64,000 bases of DNA, taken from the NCBI RefSeq assembly GCF_003044065.1, contig NZ_PZJJ01000008.1:1-64000 (forward strand), read 5' to 3'. The notes under the pieces are model-generated. The model was not told the origin of the DNA and searched no databases. It saw only the letters and a program-made list of their open reading frames with translations. A program made the translations under genes and the position numbers. How positions within the stretch are numbered: the stretch's first letter is position 1; every line of letters begins with the position of its first letter. This DNA comes from Alkalicoccus saliphilus (GTDB taxonomy: Bacteria; Bacillota; Bacilli; Bacillales; Salisediminibacteriaceae). Positions 51,326 through 60,944 of the stretch are shown piece by piece.

Positions 51326-52356
51326 AGTTCATCAAATCCATTTTTTTCGGTAACTTTTGTATAAGCACGGGATTTCTGTTCAAAGAAGTCCGATTTTGTT
51401 TCATTCATCATTTCATCGCTGAAAACGTGAATCCAGGGCATTGGATTTTCACGGTCAGAATACAGATTATCCAGATGCAGCTGACGGAGCCGTTTATTAG
51501 CCAGATATTCCACATATCCTTCAAACTCCTTAAGGTCGATCTCCGGTATATCTTTCAAAATATAGGCTGCCCATTCCTGCTCCAGCCTGACCGCTTCGCC
51601 GATCGTTTCATAAATGTAGGAAATGTTTTCATCTGACTGCAGCTCTTCGTTTTCCTCCATTAGGAGACGAAGAAACCGTGAAACAAAGTAAGCATGCTGC
51701 ATTTCGTCCCGCTGAATATAACTGATCATTGTGCTCGTTTTTACCATTTTCTGCTGACGGGCCAGATGATAAAAGAAAGCGAACCCGGCATAAAAATATA
51801 CCCCTTCCAGATTAATGGAATTGACACAGAGCCGGAAGAGGTTCCGGGCGGATGGCTCTTCCCGGAAATCTTCGTAGGCTTTAAGAACGAGGTCATTACG
51901 CTTTCGCACGACTGGATCGTTTTTTGCCTGATTAAAACGCTCCATTTGTTCGTCAGAAGAAACGAGAGAACTCAGAACATAGGAGTACGACTCATTATGG
52001 ACGGCTTCCTGCTGGGCGATCACTGCAAAGACAGCCTGCATGCTTGAGTCGGTTACATAATCCATCACTCTTGTCATAACAGGTGTCTGCAGGCTGTCCA
52101 GAGAGGCAAGCTGAGTATTTATCCGAAGAAAAACGTCCTTTTCCTCTGCTGTCAGCTGAGGCCACTGTTTAATGTCATCCTGCATGTTAATTTCCTGCGC
52201 TTTCCAGAAATTAGACAGAAGAGCCTGGTACATATCGTACATTTCCGGGTAGGCAATGTCGTTCCAATTAAGAATCCCGGAAGTTTTCCCATTAATAATG
52301 CCGCTCGACTTGTTTTCGTAGTCCGGTTCCAGCAGTTTCATTTTTGTCAGATTCAT
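51322..52356 (-). CDS. nrdB: Class I ribonucleotide reductase, small (R2) subunit
   Basis: 344 residues. All six metal ligands are in place: Asp87, Glu117, His120, Glu184, Glu218, His221. The radical Tyr124 has the standard spacing (E-x2-H-x3-Y). C-terminal SRAYTKVTEK contains the electron-transfer Tyr. It therefore keeps a tyrosyl-radical cofactor, in contrast to the Phe/Val-type groups. Sub-class (Ia, Ib, or other) is not settled by sequence alone. GGAGG at 9 nt. Located 54 bp after the large-subunit gene. A B12 riboswitch controls the operon. Confidence 0.93.
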   Translation of the reverse strand: MNLTKMKLLEPDYENKSSGIINGKTSGILNWNDIAYPEMYDMYQALLSNFWKAQEINMQDDIKQWPQLTAEEKDVFLRINTQLASLDSLQTPVMTRVMDYVTDSSMQAVFAVIAQQEAVHNESYSYVLSSLVSSDEQMERFNQAKNDPVVRKRNDLVLKAYEDFREEPSARNLFRLCVNSINLEGVYFYAGFAFFYHLARQQKMVKTSTMISYIQRDEMQHAYFVSRFLRLLMEENEELQSDENISYIYETIGEAVRLEQEWAAYILKDIPEIDLKEFEGYVEYLANKRLRQLHLDNLYSDRENPMPWIHVFSDEMMNETKSDFFEQKSRAYTKVTEKNGFDEL

Positions 52357-52410
52357 TTATATATGCCTCCTGTAAATTAATTGCCGTTTCCAGCTGGGAA
52401 TGGCAGTTTA

Positions 52411-54660
52411 TTATGCATGGCAGCTTTCACATTCTGCTATCTCCTGCTGGGATGTACTGCGCACGTAATAGGTTGTTTTCAGCCCTTGTCTCCATGCCTC
52501 CATATGAAGGTCGAGCAGCTCCTTTGCACTAATATTGTGGCGCACATAAAAATTAAAGCTTATTCCCTGGTCCACGTGCCGCTGCCTCGCAGCATTCTGG
52601 CGGATGCTCCACTGCTGATCAAGTTCGTGGCGCACCTTTTTGTAGTAGGGATAATTATGATGAGTGAGATCAGGAGGAGTTACTTTAAATCGGAAGTTCT
52701 TTTTTTCTTCTGCATATTCTACTGCGTACACCGGATCAATTCCGTCCGTAGAACCGGCGATCTTTGCCGTAGAAGAATTTGGAGCCACAGCCATCAGCCA
52801 GCCGTTTCGTATGCCGGTCTTTTCTACTTTTTCTTTCAGGGCAGTCCACTTTTCATCATTGTAATTTTTTCTTTCGAAATAAAGACCGTTTTCCCATTCT
52901 GACCCCGAAAACTGCGGGTATGCTCCTTTTTCCTCTGCCAGAGCGGCAGATGCTTTCACCGCTTCATAAGCTATTTTTTCATATAGGCTGTCAGCAAAAG
53001 CCACTGCCTCCTCCGATTCCCAGTGAATCTGTTTTTCTGCCAGAACATGATGCCATCCGAATGTACCGAGTCCTACAGCACGGTACGATTTATTCGTTAT
53101 TTCAGCCTGCTTCACAGGCAGTGTATTTATATCAATAACGTTATCAAGCATTCTCATCTGGATCGCCGTTACACGCTCGAGAACATCATCCTTCACAACG
53201 TTTGCCAGATGGAGGGAAGAAAGGTTGCACACAACAAAATCTCCCGGCTTTCTCACCATGACCATGTTCCCGTGCTCATCAACGTATTCTTCCTGAATAG
53301 TGGAAGGACTCATATTCTGGGTAATTTCCGTACATAAATTACTGCAGAATACAGCCGTCCGCCCTTTGATTTTTTTATTGGCATTCTGCCGGTTCACTTC
53401 ATCTCTGTAGAACATGTACGGGGTACCTGTTTCAAGCTGGGCTACCATAATTCGTTTCATTATTTCCATCGCCCGGTAAGTTTCTCGCGGAAGGAGTGGA
53501 TGACGGCACGCTTCTTCATACTTTTCCCGGAAAAAGTGATGATCCGTTTCATCATAATAATCTTCAAGACCGAGAAGATTTCCGTTCTCATCCCGCCAGC
53601 CCATAAACTGCTTTACTTGATGAGGGCAGAAAACAGACCATTCCCCGGTACTTCTTCCGGCCTCATCTTTTTCCTCCAGCTTCGTCATAAAATAATCCGG
53701 GATGCTTACCCCCGTAAATATATCGTGGGCTTTTCTTCTTTCGTCCCCATTGTTTGTTTTCAATTCCAGGAAGCCGTTCATTATATCTTTATGAAAAATA
53801 TCCAGGTATACAGCAGCGGCCCCCTGCCGCTGGCCAAGCTGATCAACACTTACTGCGGTGTCGTTAAGCAGTCGTATCCACGGAATAACACCGGAGGACG
53901 TATTTTTGAATCCTTTTATATCTGACCCGAGGGCCCGCACTTTGCCAAAATAAATGCCTAGTCCTCCTCCATCCTTACTTAACCTTGCAGCCTCCCAGTT
54001 GTTTAAGTAGATGCCATCCAGCGAATCATCCACTGTATCAATAAAGCATGAGGAAAGCTGGCCGTGGCTTTTTCCCGCATTCGAGAGTGTCGGAGTGGCT
54101 GTAGTCATATAAAGATTGGAAAGAGCCCAGTAGGCTTCCTTTACGTATTCCAGCCGCTTTTCTACCGGTTCTTCCTGCATAAGTGTCATTGCAATAATCA
54201 TCCAGCGCTCCTGAGGCAGCTCATAAACGTTCTTTTCGTGATCTTTCGCCAAGTATCTGTCGGCAAGCAGGAACAGTCCGATAAACGTAAAATAATAATC
54301 ACGATCCGGCTGCAGTTCCTTCTCCAGTTTGTCTATCTCTTCCCGCGTATATGTATCGAGAAGGCTTCTGCTGTAAATATTTTTTTCAGTCAGGCGGTCA
54401 ATAAGATGATAAAACTGGGTGTAGGAAGGAGTTCCTCTGTTTTCTTCAGCTTTTCTGTACAGCTGTTCCAAATACACAGCCGCTGCTGCATACGTATAAA
54501 CCGGAGCTCCAGCACCGATGCGGTCCAGCGCGTCATTAAGCGGCTTCTGCAGATCTTCCTGGTTATTGTCCAGACCTTTTTTCACTGTATCGAGATCTGC
54601 TCCCCATTCTTTTTCCAATCGTGCCAACTGTTCGTAAAGATCAGATTGTATTGTCTGCAT
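52411..54660 (-). CDS. nrdA: Class I ribonucleotide reductase, large (R1) subunit
   Basis: 749 residues. Active-site Cys in SNLCTEITQN with the nearby Asn and Glu, the disulfide pair in QLSSCFIDTV and VCNLSSLHLA, the Tyr-Tyr relay in GLKTTYYVRS and the C-terminal CESC shuttle. No N-terminal ATP cone, so the allosteric activity site is absent, as in NrdE-type enzymes. Start: ATG 54660, 9 nt from AAGG; the ATG three codons upstream touches it. First gene of nrdA-nrdB-flavodoxin, under a cobalamin riboswitch at 54858-55040 and a terminator just before the start. Confidence 0.93.
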   Translation of the reverse strand: MQTIQSDLYEQLARLEKEWGADLDTVKKGLDNNQEDLQKPLNDALDRIGAGAPVYTYAAAAVYLEQLYRKAEENRGTPSYTQFYHLIDRLTEKNIYSRSLLDTYTREEIDKLEKELQPDRDYYFTFIGLFLLADRYLAKDHEKNVYELPQERWMIIAMTLMQEEPVEKRLEYVKEAYWALSNLYMTTATPTLSNAGKSHGQLSSCFIDTVDDSLDGIYLNNWEAARLSKDGGGLGIYFGKVRALGSDIKGFKNTSSGVIPWIRLLNDTAVSVDQLGQRQGAAAVYLDIFHKDIMNGFLELKTNNGDERRKAHDIFTGVSIPDYFMTKLEEKDEAGRSTGEWSVFCPHQVKQFMGWRDENGNLLGLEDYYDETDHHFFREKYEEACRHPLLPRETYRAMEIMKRIMVAQLETGTPYMFYRDEVNRQNANKKIKGRTAVFCSNLCTEITQNMSPSTIQEEYVDEHGNMVMVRKPGDFVVCNLSSLHLANVVKDDVLERVTAIQMRMLDNVIDINTLPVKQAEITNKSYRAVGLGTFGWHHVLAEKQIHWESEEAVAFADSLYEKIAYEAVKASAALAEEKGAYPQFSGSEWENGLYFERKNYNDEKWTALKEKVEKTGIRNGWLMAVAPNSSTAKIAGSTDGIDPVYAVEYAEEKKNFRFKVTPPDLTHHNYPYYKKVRHELDQQWSIRQNAARQRHVDQGISFNFYVRHNISAKELLDLHMEAWRQGLKTTYYVRSTSQQEIAECESCHA

Positions 54661-54730
54661 ACTGCTCATCCTTCCGGGATTAAATTATAAATACCTCTTT
54701 TGCACAGCCCCATACTGCATATCTCCAAAC

Positions 54731-54763
54731 AAAAAAGCTCTTCCGTATTTCCGGAAGAGCTTT
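54731..54763 (-). terminator. Riboswitch-controlled terminator in the nrd leader
   Basis: On the minus strand AAAGCTCTTCCG / CGGAAGAGCTTTTTT: arms about 12 bp and a T-run, 70 bp before the nrdA start and about 95 bp past the riboswitch. It is the off state of the cobalamin riboswitch. Confidence 0.88.
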
Positions 54764-54857
54764 GGAATAAGAGTTCAGCACAGCAGTATATAAAAACAAT
54801 AACAACCTGCGCCGCCCCTTACTCCCACTCCCCGGAGAAAAGAAACTTTACGGAAAA

Positions 54858-55040
54858 ACGGCAGGTCTCCTGACTCGTGCTTCAGCCTTCATGAATCCCT
54901 TCCCGTATAAACGCCGTTAAGCACTTTTATACAGTGGTATTTTTCATGTCGTCTGCACTTACAGTTGCGGGGACAGTTCCGGATTTTCACCGGATTCCCT
55001 TTTAAGCCGCCGGGCGGCACCTGTTCTTCCTTGCATACCA
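54858..55040 (-). promoter_or_regulatory. Cobalamin (B12) riboswitch controlling nrdA-nrdB
   Basis: Minus strand shows all hallmarks: GGTGCC at the start, AAAAGGGAATCCGGTGAAAATCCGGAACTGTCCCCGCAACTGTAA, GACGACATGAAAAATACCACTG, and the B12 box AGTCAGGAGACCTGCC. A promoter precedes it and a terminator follows. Adenosylcobalamin would cause termination and shut off the B12-independent reductase, as known for class I genes in genomes that also hold a B12-dependent class II reductase. Confidence 0.95.
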
Positions 55041-55078
55041 TATTTAGTTGATTTCATTTCAATTAATCAATATATAGA

Positions 55079-55107
55079 ATTGTACACTGGATTTATAGGT
55101 TCTGCAA
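55079..55107 (-). promoter_or_regulatory. nrd operon promoter
   Basis: The minus strand has TTGCAG (55102-55107), 17 bp, TACAAT preceded by TG (55079-55084). It starts the riboswitch leader about 35 bp downstream. Confidence 0.75.
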
Positions 55108-55203
55108 GCAGAGAATTTACCTATTTTGAACCAGTCTGCCTGTTTAGAATCCCTCCGGCAGTGGAATGATGCCTTTATCCCGTAAACGAAAGGAGCAGAC
55201 AGC

Positions 55204-56319
55204 ATGATCGAATCGCCTTTTTTCAACAATGATTATGAATATTCCCGCAGCAGTTTCCGAAAGCTGGACAGCAGAATACGCACATACTATCCGGAGGCTC
55301 TGCTGGACTACTGGTATACAGGTCCCGAAGCCGATGATAATACAACGGATATAATCGAAGCAGATGCCTCAGAAAAATTCGAAACGCTTATAATCATTTC
55401 ATCCGGAGAGCACGGAATTGAAGGGTTTGCCGGCAGTGCTGTTTTCGAAATGTTTGTGGAAACTTTTCTTCCTTATCTGGATAAAAGAACTACCGGTTTA
55501 TCTCTTGTACACGGCCTTAATCCATGGGGGATGCGTCATAAACGAAGAGTAACAGAAAGTAACATTGATTTAAACCGGAATTACCTGGATCATTCGTCAA
55601 AAAATACTCCTGTAACCCACTCAATTTTTGAAAATCACCTGCCGCTGTTCCGGCCTTCCGCCCCATTGAATGATATTAATATCCATAATAATGAACTGGA
55701 AGCCGGCCTGAAACATATTTTCTCCTATGAGGATCTCCAAATGCTGAAAAACACTCCGCCGGGCCAGTACAAATACAGCGATGCTCTGTATTATGGCGGA
55801 CAACGGCTGGATGAGCCGGCTGAAAAGTGGACGGACTATTTCATTTCCAGAGCGGCTGGATACAAAAAGGTTATTCACATTGATCTCCATACGGGAGGAG
55901 GTCCGGAGAATGAATTGACGTTAATATTTATGAATGGTGAAACAAGGGCAGCGGAAGAACTGCAGTCTTCCCTTTCCTGGCAGAACGTCATGAAAAACAC
56001 TTCCGCGGATATGCTTGGAGATTCTGTCGACTACCTGCAGCGTCTCGCTCAACAGAAGTTCCCGGATAAAAATATTGTTTCCAGTTTGTTTGAATTCGGA
56101 ACCATTAAAGAATCTTTTGAAGGATGCCTGTTCTGTACTAAAGCGATGCTCAACGAAAATTATTTTCATTTTAAAGGAGGCAGCAAAGAGGCAGATGAAC
56201 AGATAAACAATGATTTTATACGCCTTTTCAACCCCGCCTCCACATCGTGGAAAAAATCAGTCGTCACCCAGGCTGAACTGGCATTAAAATCTCTGTTTGC
56301 GGAGGAGGGAGTTCTTTAA
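55204..56319 (+). CDS. DUF2817 / M14-like metallopeptidase family protein
   Basis: 371 residues. SSGEHGIEGFAGSAVFEMFVE carries the HxxE pair, GLNPWGMRHKRRVTESNIDLNRNYLD the Arg/Asn-rich substrate loop, VIHIDLHTGGGPENELTLIF the third His, and SLFEFGTIKESFEGC the catalytic Glu of carboxypeptidase-type (M14) enzymes. No signal peptide. Substrate unknown; the family is uncharacterised in bacteria. Start ATG after AAAGGAG. Followed by a good terminator. Confidence 0.85.
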   Translation: MIESPFFNNDYEYSRSSFRKLDSRIRTYYPEALLDYWYTGPEADDNTTDIIEADASEKFETLIIISSGEHGIEGFAGSAVFEMFVETFLPYLDKRTTGLSLVHGLNPWGMRHKRRVTESNIDLNRNYLDHSSKNTPVTHSIFENHLPLFRPSAPLNDINIHNNELEAGLKHIFSYEDLQMLKNTPPGQYKYSDALYYGGQRLDEPAEKWTDYFISRAAGYKKVIHIDLHTGGGPENELTLIFMNGETRAAEELQSSLSWQNVMKNTSADMLGDSVDYLQRLAQQKFPDKNIVSSLFEFGTIKESFEGCLFCTKAMLNENYFHFKGGSKEADEQINNDFIRLFNPASTSWKKSVVTQAELALKSLFAEEGVL

Positions 56320-56353
56320 AAAACAAACAGCTTATAGACTGTTTGTTTTTCCA
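56318..56353 (+). terminator. Terminator after the DUF2817 gene
   Basis: AAAAACAAACAG / CTGTTTGTTTTT perfect 12-bp arms starting at the stop codon. Confidence 0.88.
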
Positions 56354-56625
56354 GCTTGTTGATTAAATGATCGATTTAGAATATTTCATTCCAGTCAGTG
56401 TATAGACTCCTTCTCTTGCCCTGCCGCGGGGGTCTTCCGCTGTTTGACCTGCGCCGTGGTCTGACTGCGCTGAAATCCCACCGCCTCGTCCTGGACGATC
56501 CAGGGCGAGGCGAAGATCCGTTCAGGAAGAAATTAGCTGAGCCCGGCCCGCCCGGAAAGCAGCCCGTTAGCGAAGTTTTTCTCCAGCCATTAACAGCGAA
56601 TGCTTTAACATAGCTTATAAATAAA
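56350..56625 (+). repeat. Intergenic repeat family B, 276-bp copy
   Basis: Begins AGCTTGTTGATTAAATGATC and has TGTATAGACTCCTTCTC, GCCCTGCCGCGGGGG, CCTCGTCCTGGACGATCCAGGGCGAGG (a strong internal palindrome), AGGAAGAAATTAGCTGA.CCCGGCCCGCCCGGAAAGC, and ends AGCGAAGTTTTTCTCCAGC...GCTTTAACATAGCTTATAA. Head and tail blocks are shared with 34870 and 45048 (head), 31330 and 12055 (tail). The 56626-56696 remainder shows no gene. Confidence 0.72.
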
Positions 56626-56696
56626 AGCGCTTTTTTCTTCAGCATCAGCGGGTAGTAACACTACGGCAAAATGAAAAGCGCAGAGTTTCACGAAGT

Positions 56697-58283
56697 TTAA
56701 AACATGAGTGCCATTCCTGCTCCCACCAGTCCAATCAGAAGAGCATAGGCCAGAGCGGGCAGCACTGTTTTTCGGATAATGTCCCCTTCCCTGCCTACCA
56801 TACCAACTACTGCTGCTGCTGCAACGACATTATGCACACATATCATATTACCTGCAGCTGAACCTGCCACCTGCTGAGCAAGAACGATGTTGGGATCGAG
56901 TCCGGTTCCAAGAGCCACATTCACCTGAATAGGTGAAAATGTCAGTGCAGAGACCATCGCACTTCCCGTTACGAAGGAGCCGAGCAGACCAAGAAACGGT
57001 GCAGCAATGTGCCACACACTGCCTAAACCTGCTGAGAGTACGAGGGCAATATATTCCGGCATAGAAACAAGGTCGGCCGTATTCATCCCGGAGTTAATAA
57101 ACACGTTCACAAGAGCCAATGTCGGAAACAAAGCAAGAGCTGCCCCAACGACTGTTCCCTGCGCATTCTTTACTGCTGTTCCGAAGTCTTTTAATTTTTT
57201 ACGCTGGGTAAAGACAGAAAGGAGCGCTGCAAGCAGAAGGACGGCTCCCGGGGAATATAAAACCTGCCAGCCGGAAGTAATTCCTTCCACCCCCAGTATA
57301 TTGTTCCAGGATAAATCCAGGGCAGCCTGCGTAAATTCCTGCACCGGCTCCACAATTCTTGTCAGAAGAAGCAGAGCTATTACAATAAAATAGGGACTCC
57401 AGGCAGCAACCAGGGACATTTCCGACTTTTTCTCTTCATCCTGAAAACCTTCTGCAAGTGCTTCTTTCCAAATAGTTTTTGGAAGAAGAATATTTTTCTT
57501 TGCCGTTACCGCCGCTGCTGCCAGTCCGGTCAGAGAGGCGAGAATCGCTACAAATTCAGGGCCGAACAGCACAGCATAGACAAAGGCGGATACAGAATAA
57601 ATGAGCCCTACCATCAGCGCCCACGGAAACAGCTTCATGAGGCTCCCCTGCTGTTTGTTTCTTCCGAAGCTGACAGTAAGTACAGCAATAAGCAGAAACG
57701 GAACAAAAGTCCCTACAAACATGTCCATAAACGTAATATTAACCGCAATATCCTGAAAAAACTGCGGCCCGGCCTCTTCAAGACCACCGAGTCCGATAAT
57801 TACCGGTGTTCCGACTGCACCAAAGGAAACAGCGGTACTATCAGCGATAAGCGCAAGAGTTGCTGCTGCCAGCGGTGTAAATCCGAGAGCCACCATGAGA
57901 GGGCCTGTAACAGCAGCCGGGGTTCCAAAGCCGGCTGCTCCTTCAATCAGACTGCCGAACAAAAAAGCCACTATGACTACCTGTACGCGCATATCCGGTG
58001 AAATGTTTCTGAATCCCTCATTAATCCGGGCAACCGCTCCTGTTTCCCGGAGCGTATTTAACAATACAATTGCTCCAAGCAGTATAAACAATATTGTTAC
58101 TGCCTGATGAAATCCTTCCAGAATAGAAGCTGATAAAATAAGCGGTTCCATATCCCATGTAAAGTATGCCAGGCCAATAAAAATCAGTGCACTGTAAAGC
58201 ATCCCGGTTTTCGCAGGAAGCCGGAGCAGCACGAGAAAAATAAACGGTGCGATAATAACGCTGAAGGCAGTAATAAACATCAT
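56697..58283 (-). CDS. L-lactate permease (LctP/LldP family)
   Basis: 528 residues, about 13 membrane helices. [48 protein letters not shown] and [15 protein letters not shown] are the LctP signatures. Imports lactate or glycolate with a proton. The DNA upstream has TTGTATATAAT and ATATATATGA, which could be a GntR-type operator, but this is not firm. Start ATG after AAAGGAG, with a second ATG following. Confidence 0.92.
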   Translation of the reverse strand: MMFITAFSVIIAPFIFLVLLRLPAKTGMLYSALIFIGLAYFTWDMEPLILSASILEGFHQAVTILFILLGAIVLLNTLRETGAVARINEGFRNISPDMRVQVVIVAFLFGSLIEGAAGFGTPAAVTGPLMVALGFTPLAAATLALIADSTAVSFGAVGTPVIIGLGGLEEAGPQFFQDIAVNITFMDMFVGTFVPFLLIAVLTVSFGRNKQQGSLMKLFPWALMVGLIYSVSAFVYAVLFGPEFVAILASLTGLAAAAVTAKKNILLPKTIWKEALAEGFQDEEKKSEMSLVAAWSPYFIVIALLLLTRIVEPVQEFTQAALDLSWNNILGVEGITSGWQVLYSPGAVLLLAALLSVFTQRKKLKDFGTAVKNAQGTVVGAALALFPTLALVNVFINSGMNTADLVSMPEYIALVLSAGLGSVWHIAAPFLGLLGSFVTGSAMVSALTFSPIQVNVALGTGLDPNIVLAQQVAGSAAGNMICVHNVVAAAAVVGMVGREGDIIRKTVLPALAYALLIGLVGAGMALMF

Positions 58284-58639
58284 AATGAAACGCTCCTTTT
58301 ACAGTTATAAAATCTTCCCTTTTCATCATGCTCAGTAATTCACAATTATTATTAAAAAATATATAAGTGCTCTTATTTCTAGTTTCAGTATAGTAAATTT
58401 TGATCCTGTTGTATATAATTTTCCCCATATATATATGACAGATTTATGACTGCCTTATAATCAATCAGAAATTATTTTTTTCTGTACTAATTTGAGCAGA
58501 TGAGTATGATACAGTTGTATTTTTCTGGGGCTTTAGATCATTACGTCAGGCGCGCGAAAAAATCAGCAGATTCTGCCTGCTGAAAGGAGGCAGAACAGTC
58601 CGGGTGTTTTTTCGTGCAGCCATGCAGCTTAAACAAATT
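58284..58639. other. Divergent-free gap between lctP and the sirtuin gene
   Basis: 356 bp. Left part carries the lctP leader with a plausible TATACA-17-TATACT promoter (minus strand, about 58391-58419). Right part has a hairpin AATCAGCAGATTCTGCCTGCTG and CTGCCT...AGGCAG near 58560-58600 downstream of the sirtuin stop, which may be a weak terminator. No gene. Confidence 0.4.
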
Positions 58640-59686
58640 TTAGTAAAACGACATGGTCCGCAGAAGCGCTTCTGCTTTTTCCAGCACTGCTTTAGCTTTT
58701 CCTTCGACAAGCAGATCGAAACTTCCATGCTCATTCTCTGTTTCCGCATTTACATATATCGTTTTTCCTTCTGTCATCCGGGGAAGCTGGTTTACTGGGT
58801 AGACCTCCAGGCTCGTGCCAATAACAATAACGAGATCAGCTTCTTCGATATCTCTTAAAGCTCCAGTCCAGGCTTCTTCCGGCAGAAGCTCTCCGAAAAG
58901 GACTACTCCCGGCCGGAGTCTGCCGCTGCAAGAGACACATGGTTTCTTTTGAAGAAAATCGTCTATATCAGTTTCCATACCGCACGTATGACATTTTACT
59001 TGATCAAGCGCTCCATGAAGTTCGTAGACAGCTCTGCTTCCTGCCTTTCTATGAAGTCCGTCAACGTTCTGAGTCGCTACAGAATGAATCAGGTTGCTTT
59101 TTTCCCACTCAGCGAGAATATAATGTCCGGCGTGGGGGGCTGTCGATTCGAGAGCTTTTATCCTTTCACTATAAAAATCTGTAAACACAGAATAATTATT
59201 TTCTACCGCTTCCGGCACAGCAATTGATGTTGGATCAATTTTCTGCCACCATCCCTCTTTCGAACGGAAATCAGGCAGGTTTGATTCAGTGCTCATTCCG
59301 GCTCCGGTAAGTACAACTGTTTTACTGGAATGTGCGACTGCCCCTGCAAGTTTTACGATATGTGTATCCTCTTTCTCAAAGCAGTACTGAAGCCATGTTT
59401 CGTAAGCAGCGTGGGTTTTAAATGGGTACTGCATAAGGCGTGATCCTATAAATTTTTTAATTTTTGGATCAACATACAGAGGAAAGTGCAGGAGCCAGTC
59501 CTCCCCCAGCGGTTTGAAAAGTTCCTCCAGACTTTCGGCTGTTTCTTTTTCCGTGCTGCTGCCTTCCATATAAGTGATTATCCTGCGGTATTTCACGTTT
59601 TTCTCTTTATACCCGCTTCCCTGGATTTCAATAGTTCCAGCCTCAGATCCGTAAGCAGCCAATGTCTCCCACGTATTATTCTTCAT
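58640..59686 (-). CDS. Sirtuin (Sir2) deacylase with N-terminal extension
   Basis: 348 residues. The sirtuin domain starts near residue 108: VVLTGAGMSTESNLPDFRS (NAD site, about 124-142), ATQNVDGLHRKAG, the catalytic His in YELHGAL, zinc Cys CHTCG and CVSCSG, and GTSLEVYPVNQLP. It removes acyl groups from lysine at the cost of NAD. The first 105 residues (WETLAAYGSEAGTIEIQGSGY, then a helical EDWLLHFPLYVDPKIKKFIG) are extra: typical Bacillus SrtN is about 247 residues. The extension is not recognised. Start ATG after AAAGGAGG. Confidence 0.9.
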   Translation of the reverse strand: MKNNTWETLAAYGSEAGTIEIQGSGYKEKNVKYRRIITYMEGSSTEKETAESLEELFKPLGEDWLLHFPLYVDPKIKKFIGSRLMQYPFKTHAAYETWLQYCFEKEDTHIVKLAGAVAHSSKTVVLTGAGMSTESNLPDFRSKEGWWQKIDPTSIAVPEAVENNYSVFTDFYSERIKALESTAPHAGHYILAEWEKSNLIHSVATQNVDGLHRKAGSRAVYELHGALDQVKCHTCGMETDIDDFLQKKPCVSCSGRLRPGVVLFGELLPEEAWTGALRDIEEADLVIVIGTSLEVYPVNQLPRMTEGKTIYVNAETENEHGSFDLLVEGKAKAVLEKAEALLRTMSFY

Positions 59687-59951
59687 AAGTCTCCCTCCTT
59701 TTGGAACATATTATCAGTATACTACCCTGAAAAAGAAGACTGAAAGCTCCTATTTTAAGAAAGGAACCTTCCTTCTGCAGTTTCTGGCTGGAATTTATGC
59801 AGCGGTCACGTGAAAATCTGAAAGAGAATCTGTGCCCGTATTAGTTGTGCTGATTGGAAATAAAGAAGGCGATTGTCAGTCTTTTCAAGTGAAATCATTA
59901 ATTCAGTGCGCAGCAGGTGTACCAGGCTTAAATATCTTATAATACTCCAAT
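59687..59951. other. Gap between the sirtuin and betaine-type binding protein genes
   Basis: 265 bp with no gene seen on either strand. The left part has the sirtuin leader; the right part is A/T-rich. Nothing else recognised. Confidence 0.4.
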
Positions 59952-59987
59952 AAAAAAAGCTGTCTCTAAAGGTTCATAGAGACAGCC
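59952..59987 (-). terminator. Terminator of the binding-protein gene
   Basis: GCTGTCTCTA / TAGAGACAGC hairpin with a seven-T run on the minus strand, 16 bp past the stop. Core nearly identical to the terminator at 1353-1391. Confidence 0.88.
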
Positions 59988-60002
59988 GCTTTTAAAACTT
60001 TT

Positions 60003-60899
60003 TTACTGAGTCCATTCGTCAACGAGTTCACGATTGTCTTCCACCCACTGCCGGGCTCCTTCTTCTTCGTCTTCCACGTCATTAATATAAGTCATAAGTT
60101 CACCGAGGGTTTCATCATCCATTTCCCAGTTGTCCCACCACTCAGCTACTTCTTCATGATCTTCACGGAAGCCGGATCTTGTCATATAATAAATTTCTTC
60201 CGGTTCCCCGTAAACATTTTCAGGATCTTCAAGATATTTCAGATCATAATCTGAAAATGTCCAGTGAGGATTCCAAAGAGTGACCAGCACGGGCTCTTCG
60301 TTGCTGTATGCTGAATCAAGCTCCGAAATCATAGCCGGCTCCGAACTTATCAGGAAATCATACTCTTCCAGTTCGTACACTTCCATTGCATCTTCTGTGA
60401 GCGCTGTAAGACTGGCTCCTGCGTCAATACCGACGATTTCTTCGTTGAACATTTCTGCGTTTTCGTTAAGTTCTTCAATGCTGTTGATATCCACATATTC
60501 CGGAACGACCAGGCCGAGACCTGTACCTTCAAACCAGCTTTCTCCAATTTCAACATTATCTTCGTGCTCTTCATAATACGGCTCATCTGTTGTCGGAAGC
60601 CATACGTTCATCGTCGCATCAAGATCCCCATTGGCAATTCCAACCCAGATTGGTGATTTTTCCGACATCGTTAAAGTAACATCGTATCCTTCTTCTTCCA
60701 AAATTACTTTCCACAGATTGGAGCTTGCAATATTTTCAGCCCAGTTGTTCAGACCGATTTCAATTTCCCCATTTTCTCCGGATGCATTATTGTCGTTGTT
60801 TTCGTCATTATTACTGCCCGTATTTTCATTATCTCCGCATGCACTAAGCAGGACTGAAGAGATAATAATGCTGCTTACAAGGAAAGGTGTCCGCTTCAT
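60003..60899 (-). CDS. Lipoprotein substrate-binding protein, OpuAC/ProX-type
   Basis: 298 residues. Lipoprotein signal with SSVLLSAC lipobox, a long Asn/Asp/Glu linker, then IEIGLNNWAENIASSNLWKVILEEEGYDV, GDLDATMNVWLPTTDEPYY, VTLWNPHWTFSDYDL and ARQWVEDNRELVDEWTQ, a glycine-betaine-type binding fold with several Trp. Very acidic, as expected on the surface of a salt-adapted cell. Only the binding component is present: no permease or ATPase is adjacent. Start ATG 60899 (GGAG 11 nt away). Promoter at 60945-60973. Confidence 0.87.
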   Translation of the reverse strand: MKRTPFLVSSIIISSVLLSACGDNENTGSNNDENNDNNASGENGEIEIGLNNWAENIASSNLWKVILEEEGYDVTLTMSEKSPIWVGIANGDLDATMNVWLPTTDEPYYEEHEDNVEIGESWFEGTGLGLVVPEYVDINSIEELNENAEMFNEEIVGIDAGASLTALTEDAMEVYELEEYDFLISSEPAMISELDSAYSNEEPVLVTLWNPHWTFSDYDLKYLEDPENVYGEPEEIYYMTRSGFREDHEEVAEWWDNWEMDDETLGELMTYINDVEDEEEGARQWVEDNRELVDEWTQ

Positions 60900-60944
60900 T
60901 ATGTGTATTGCTCCTTCCATTCTCTAAGTTAATTCACCTGATCA

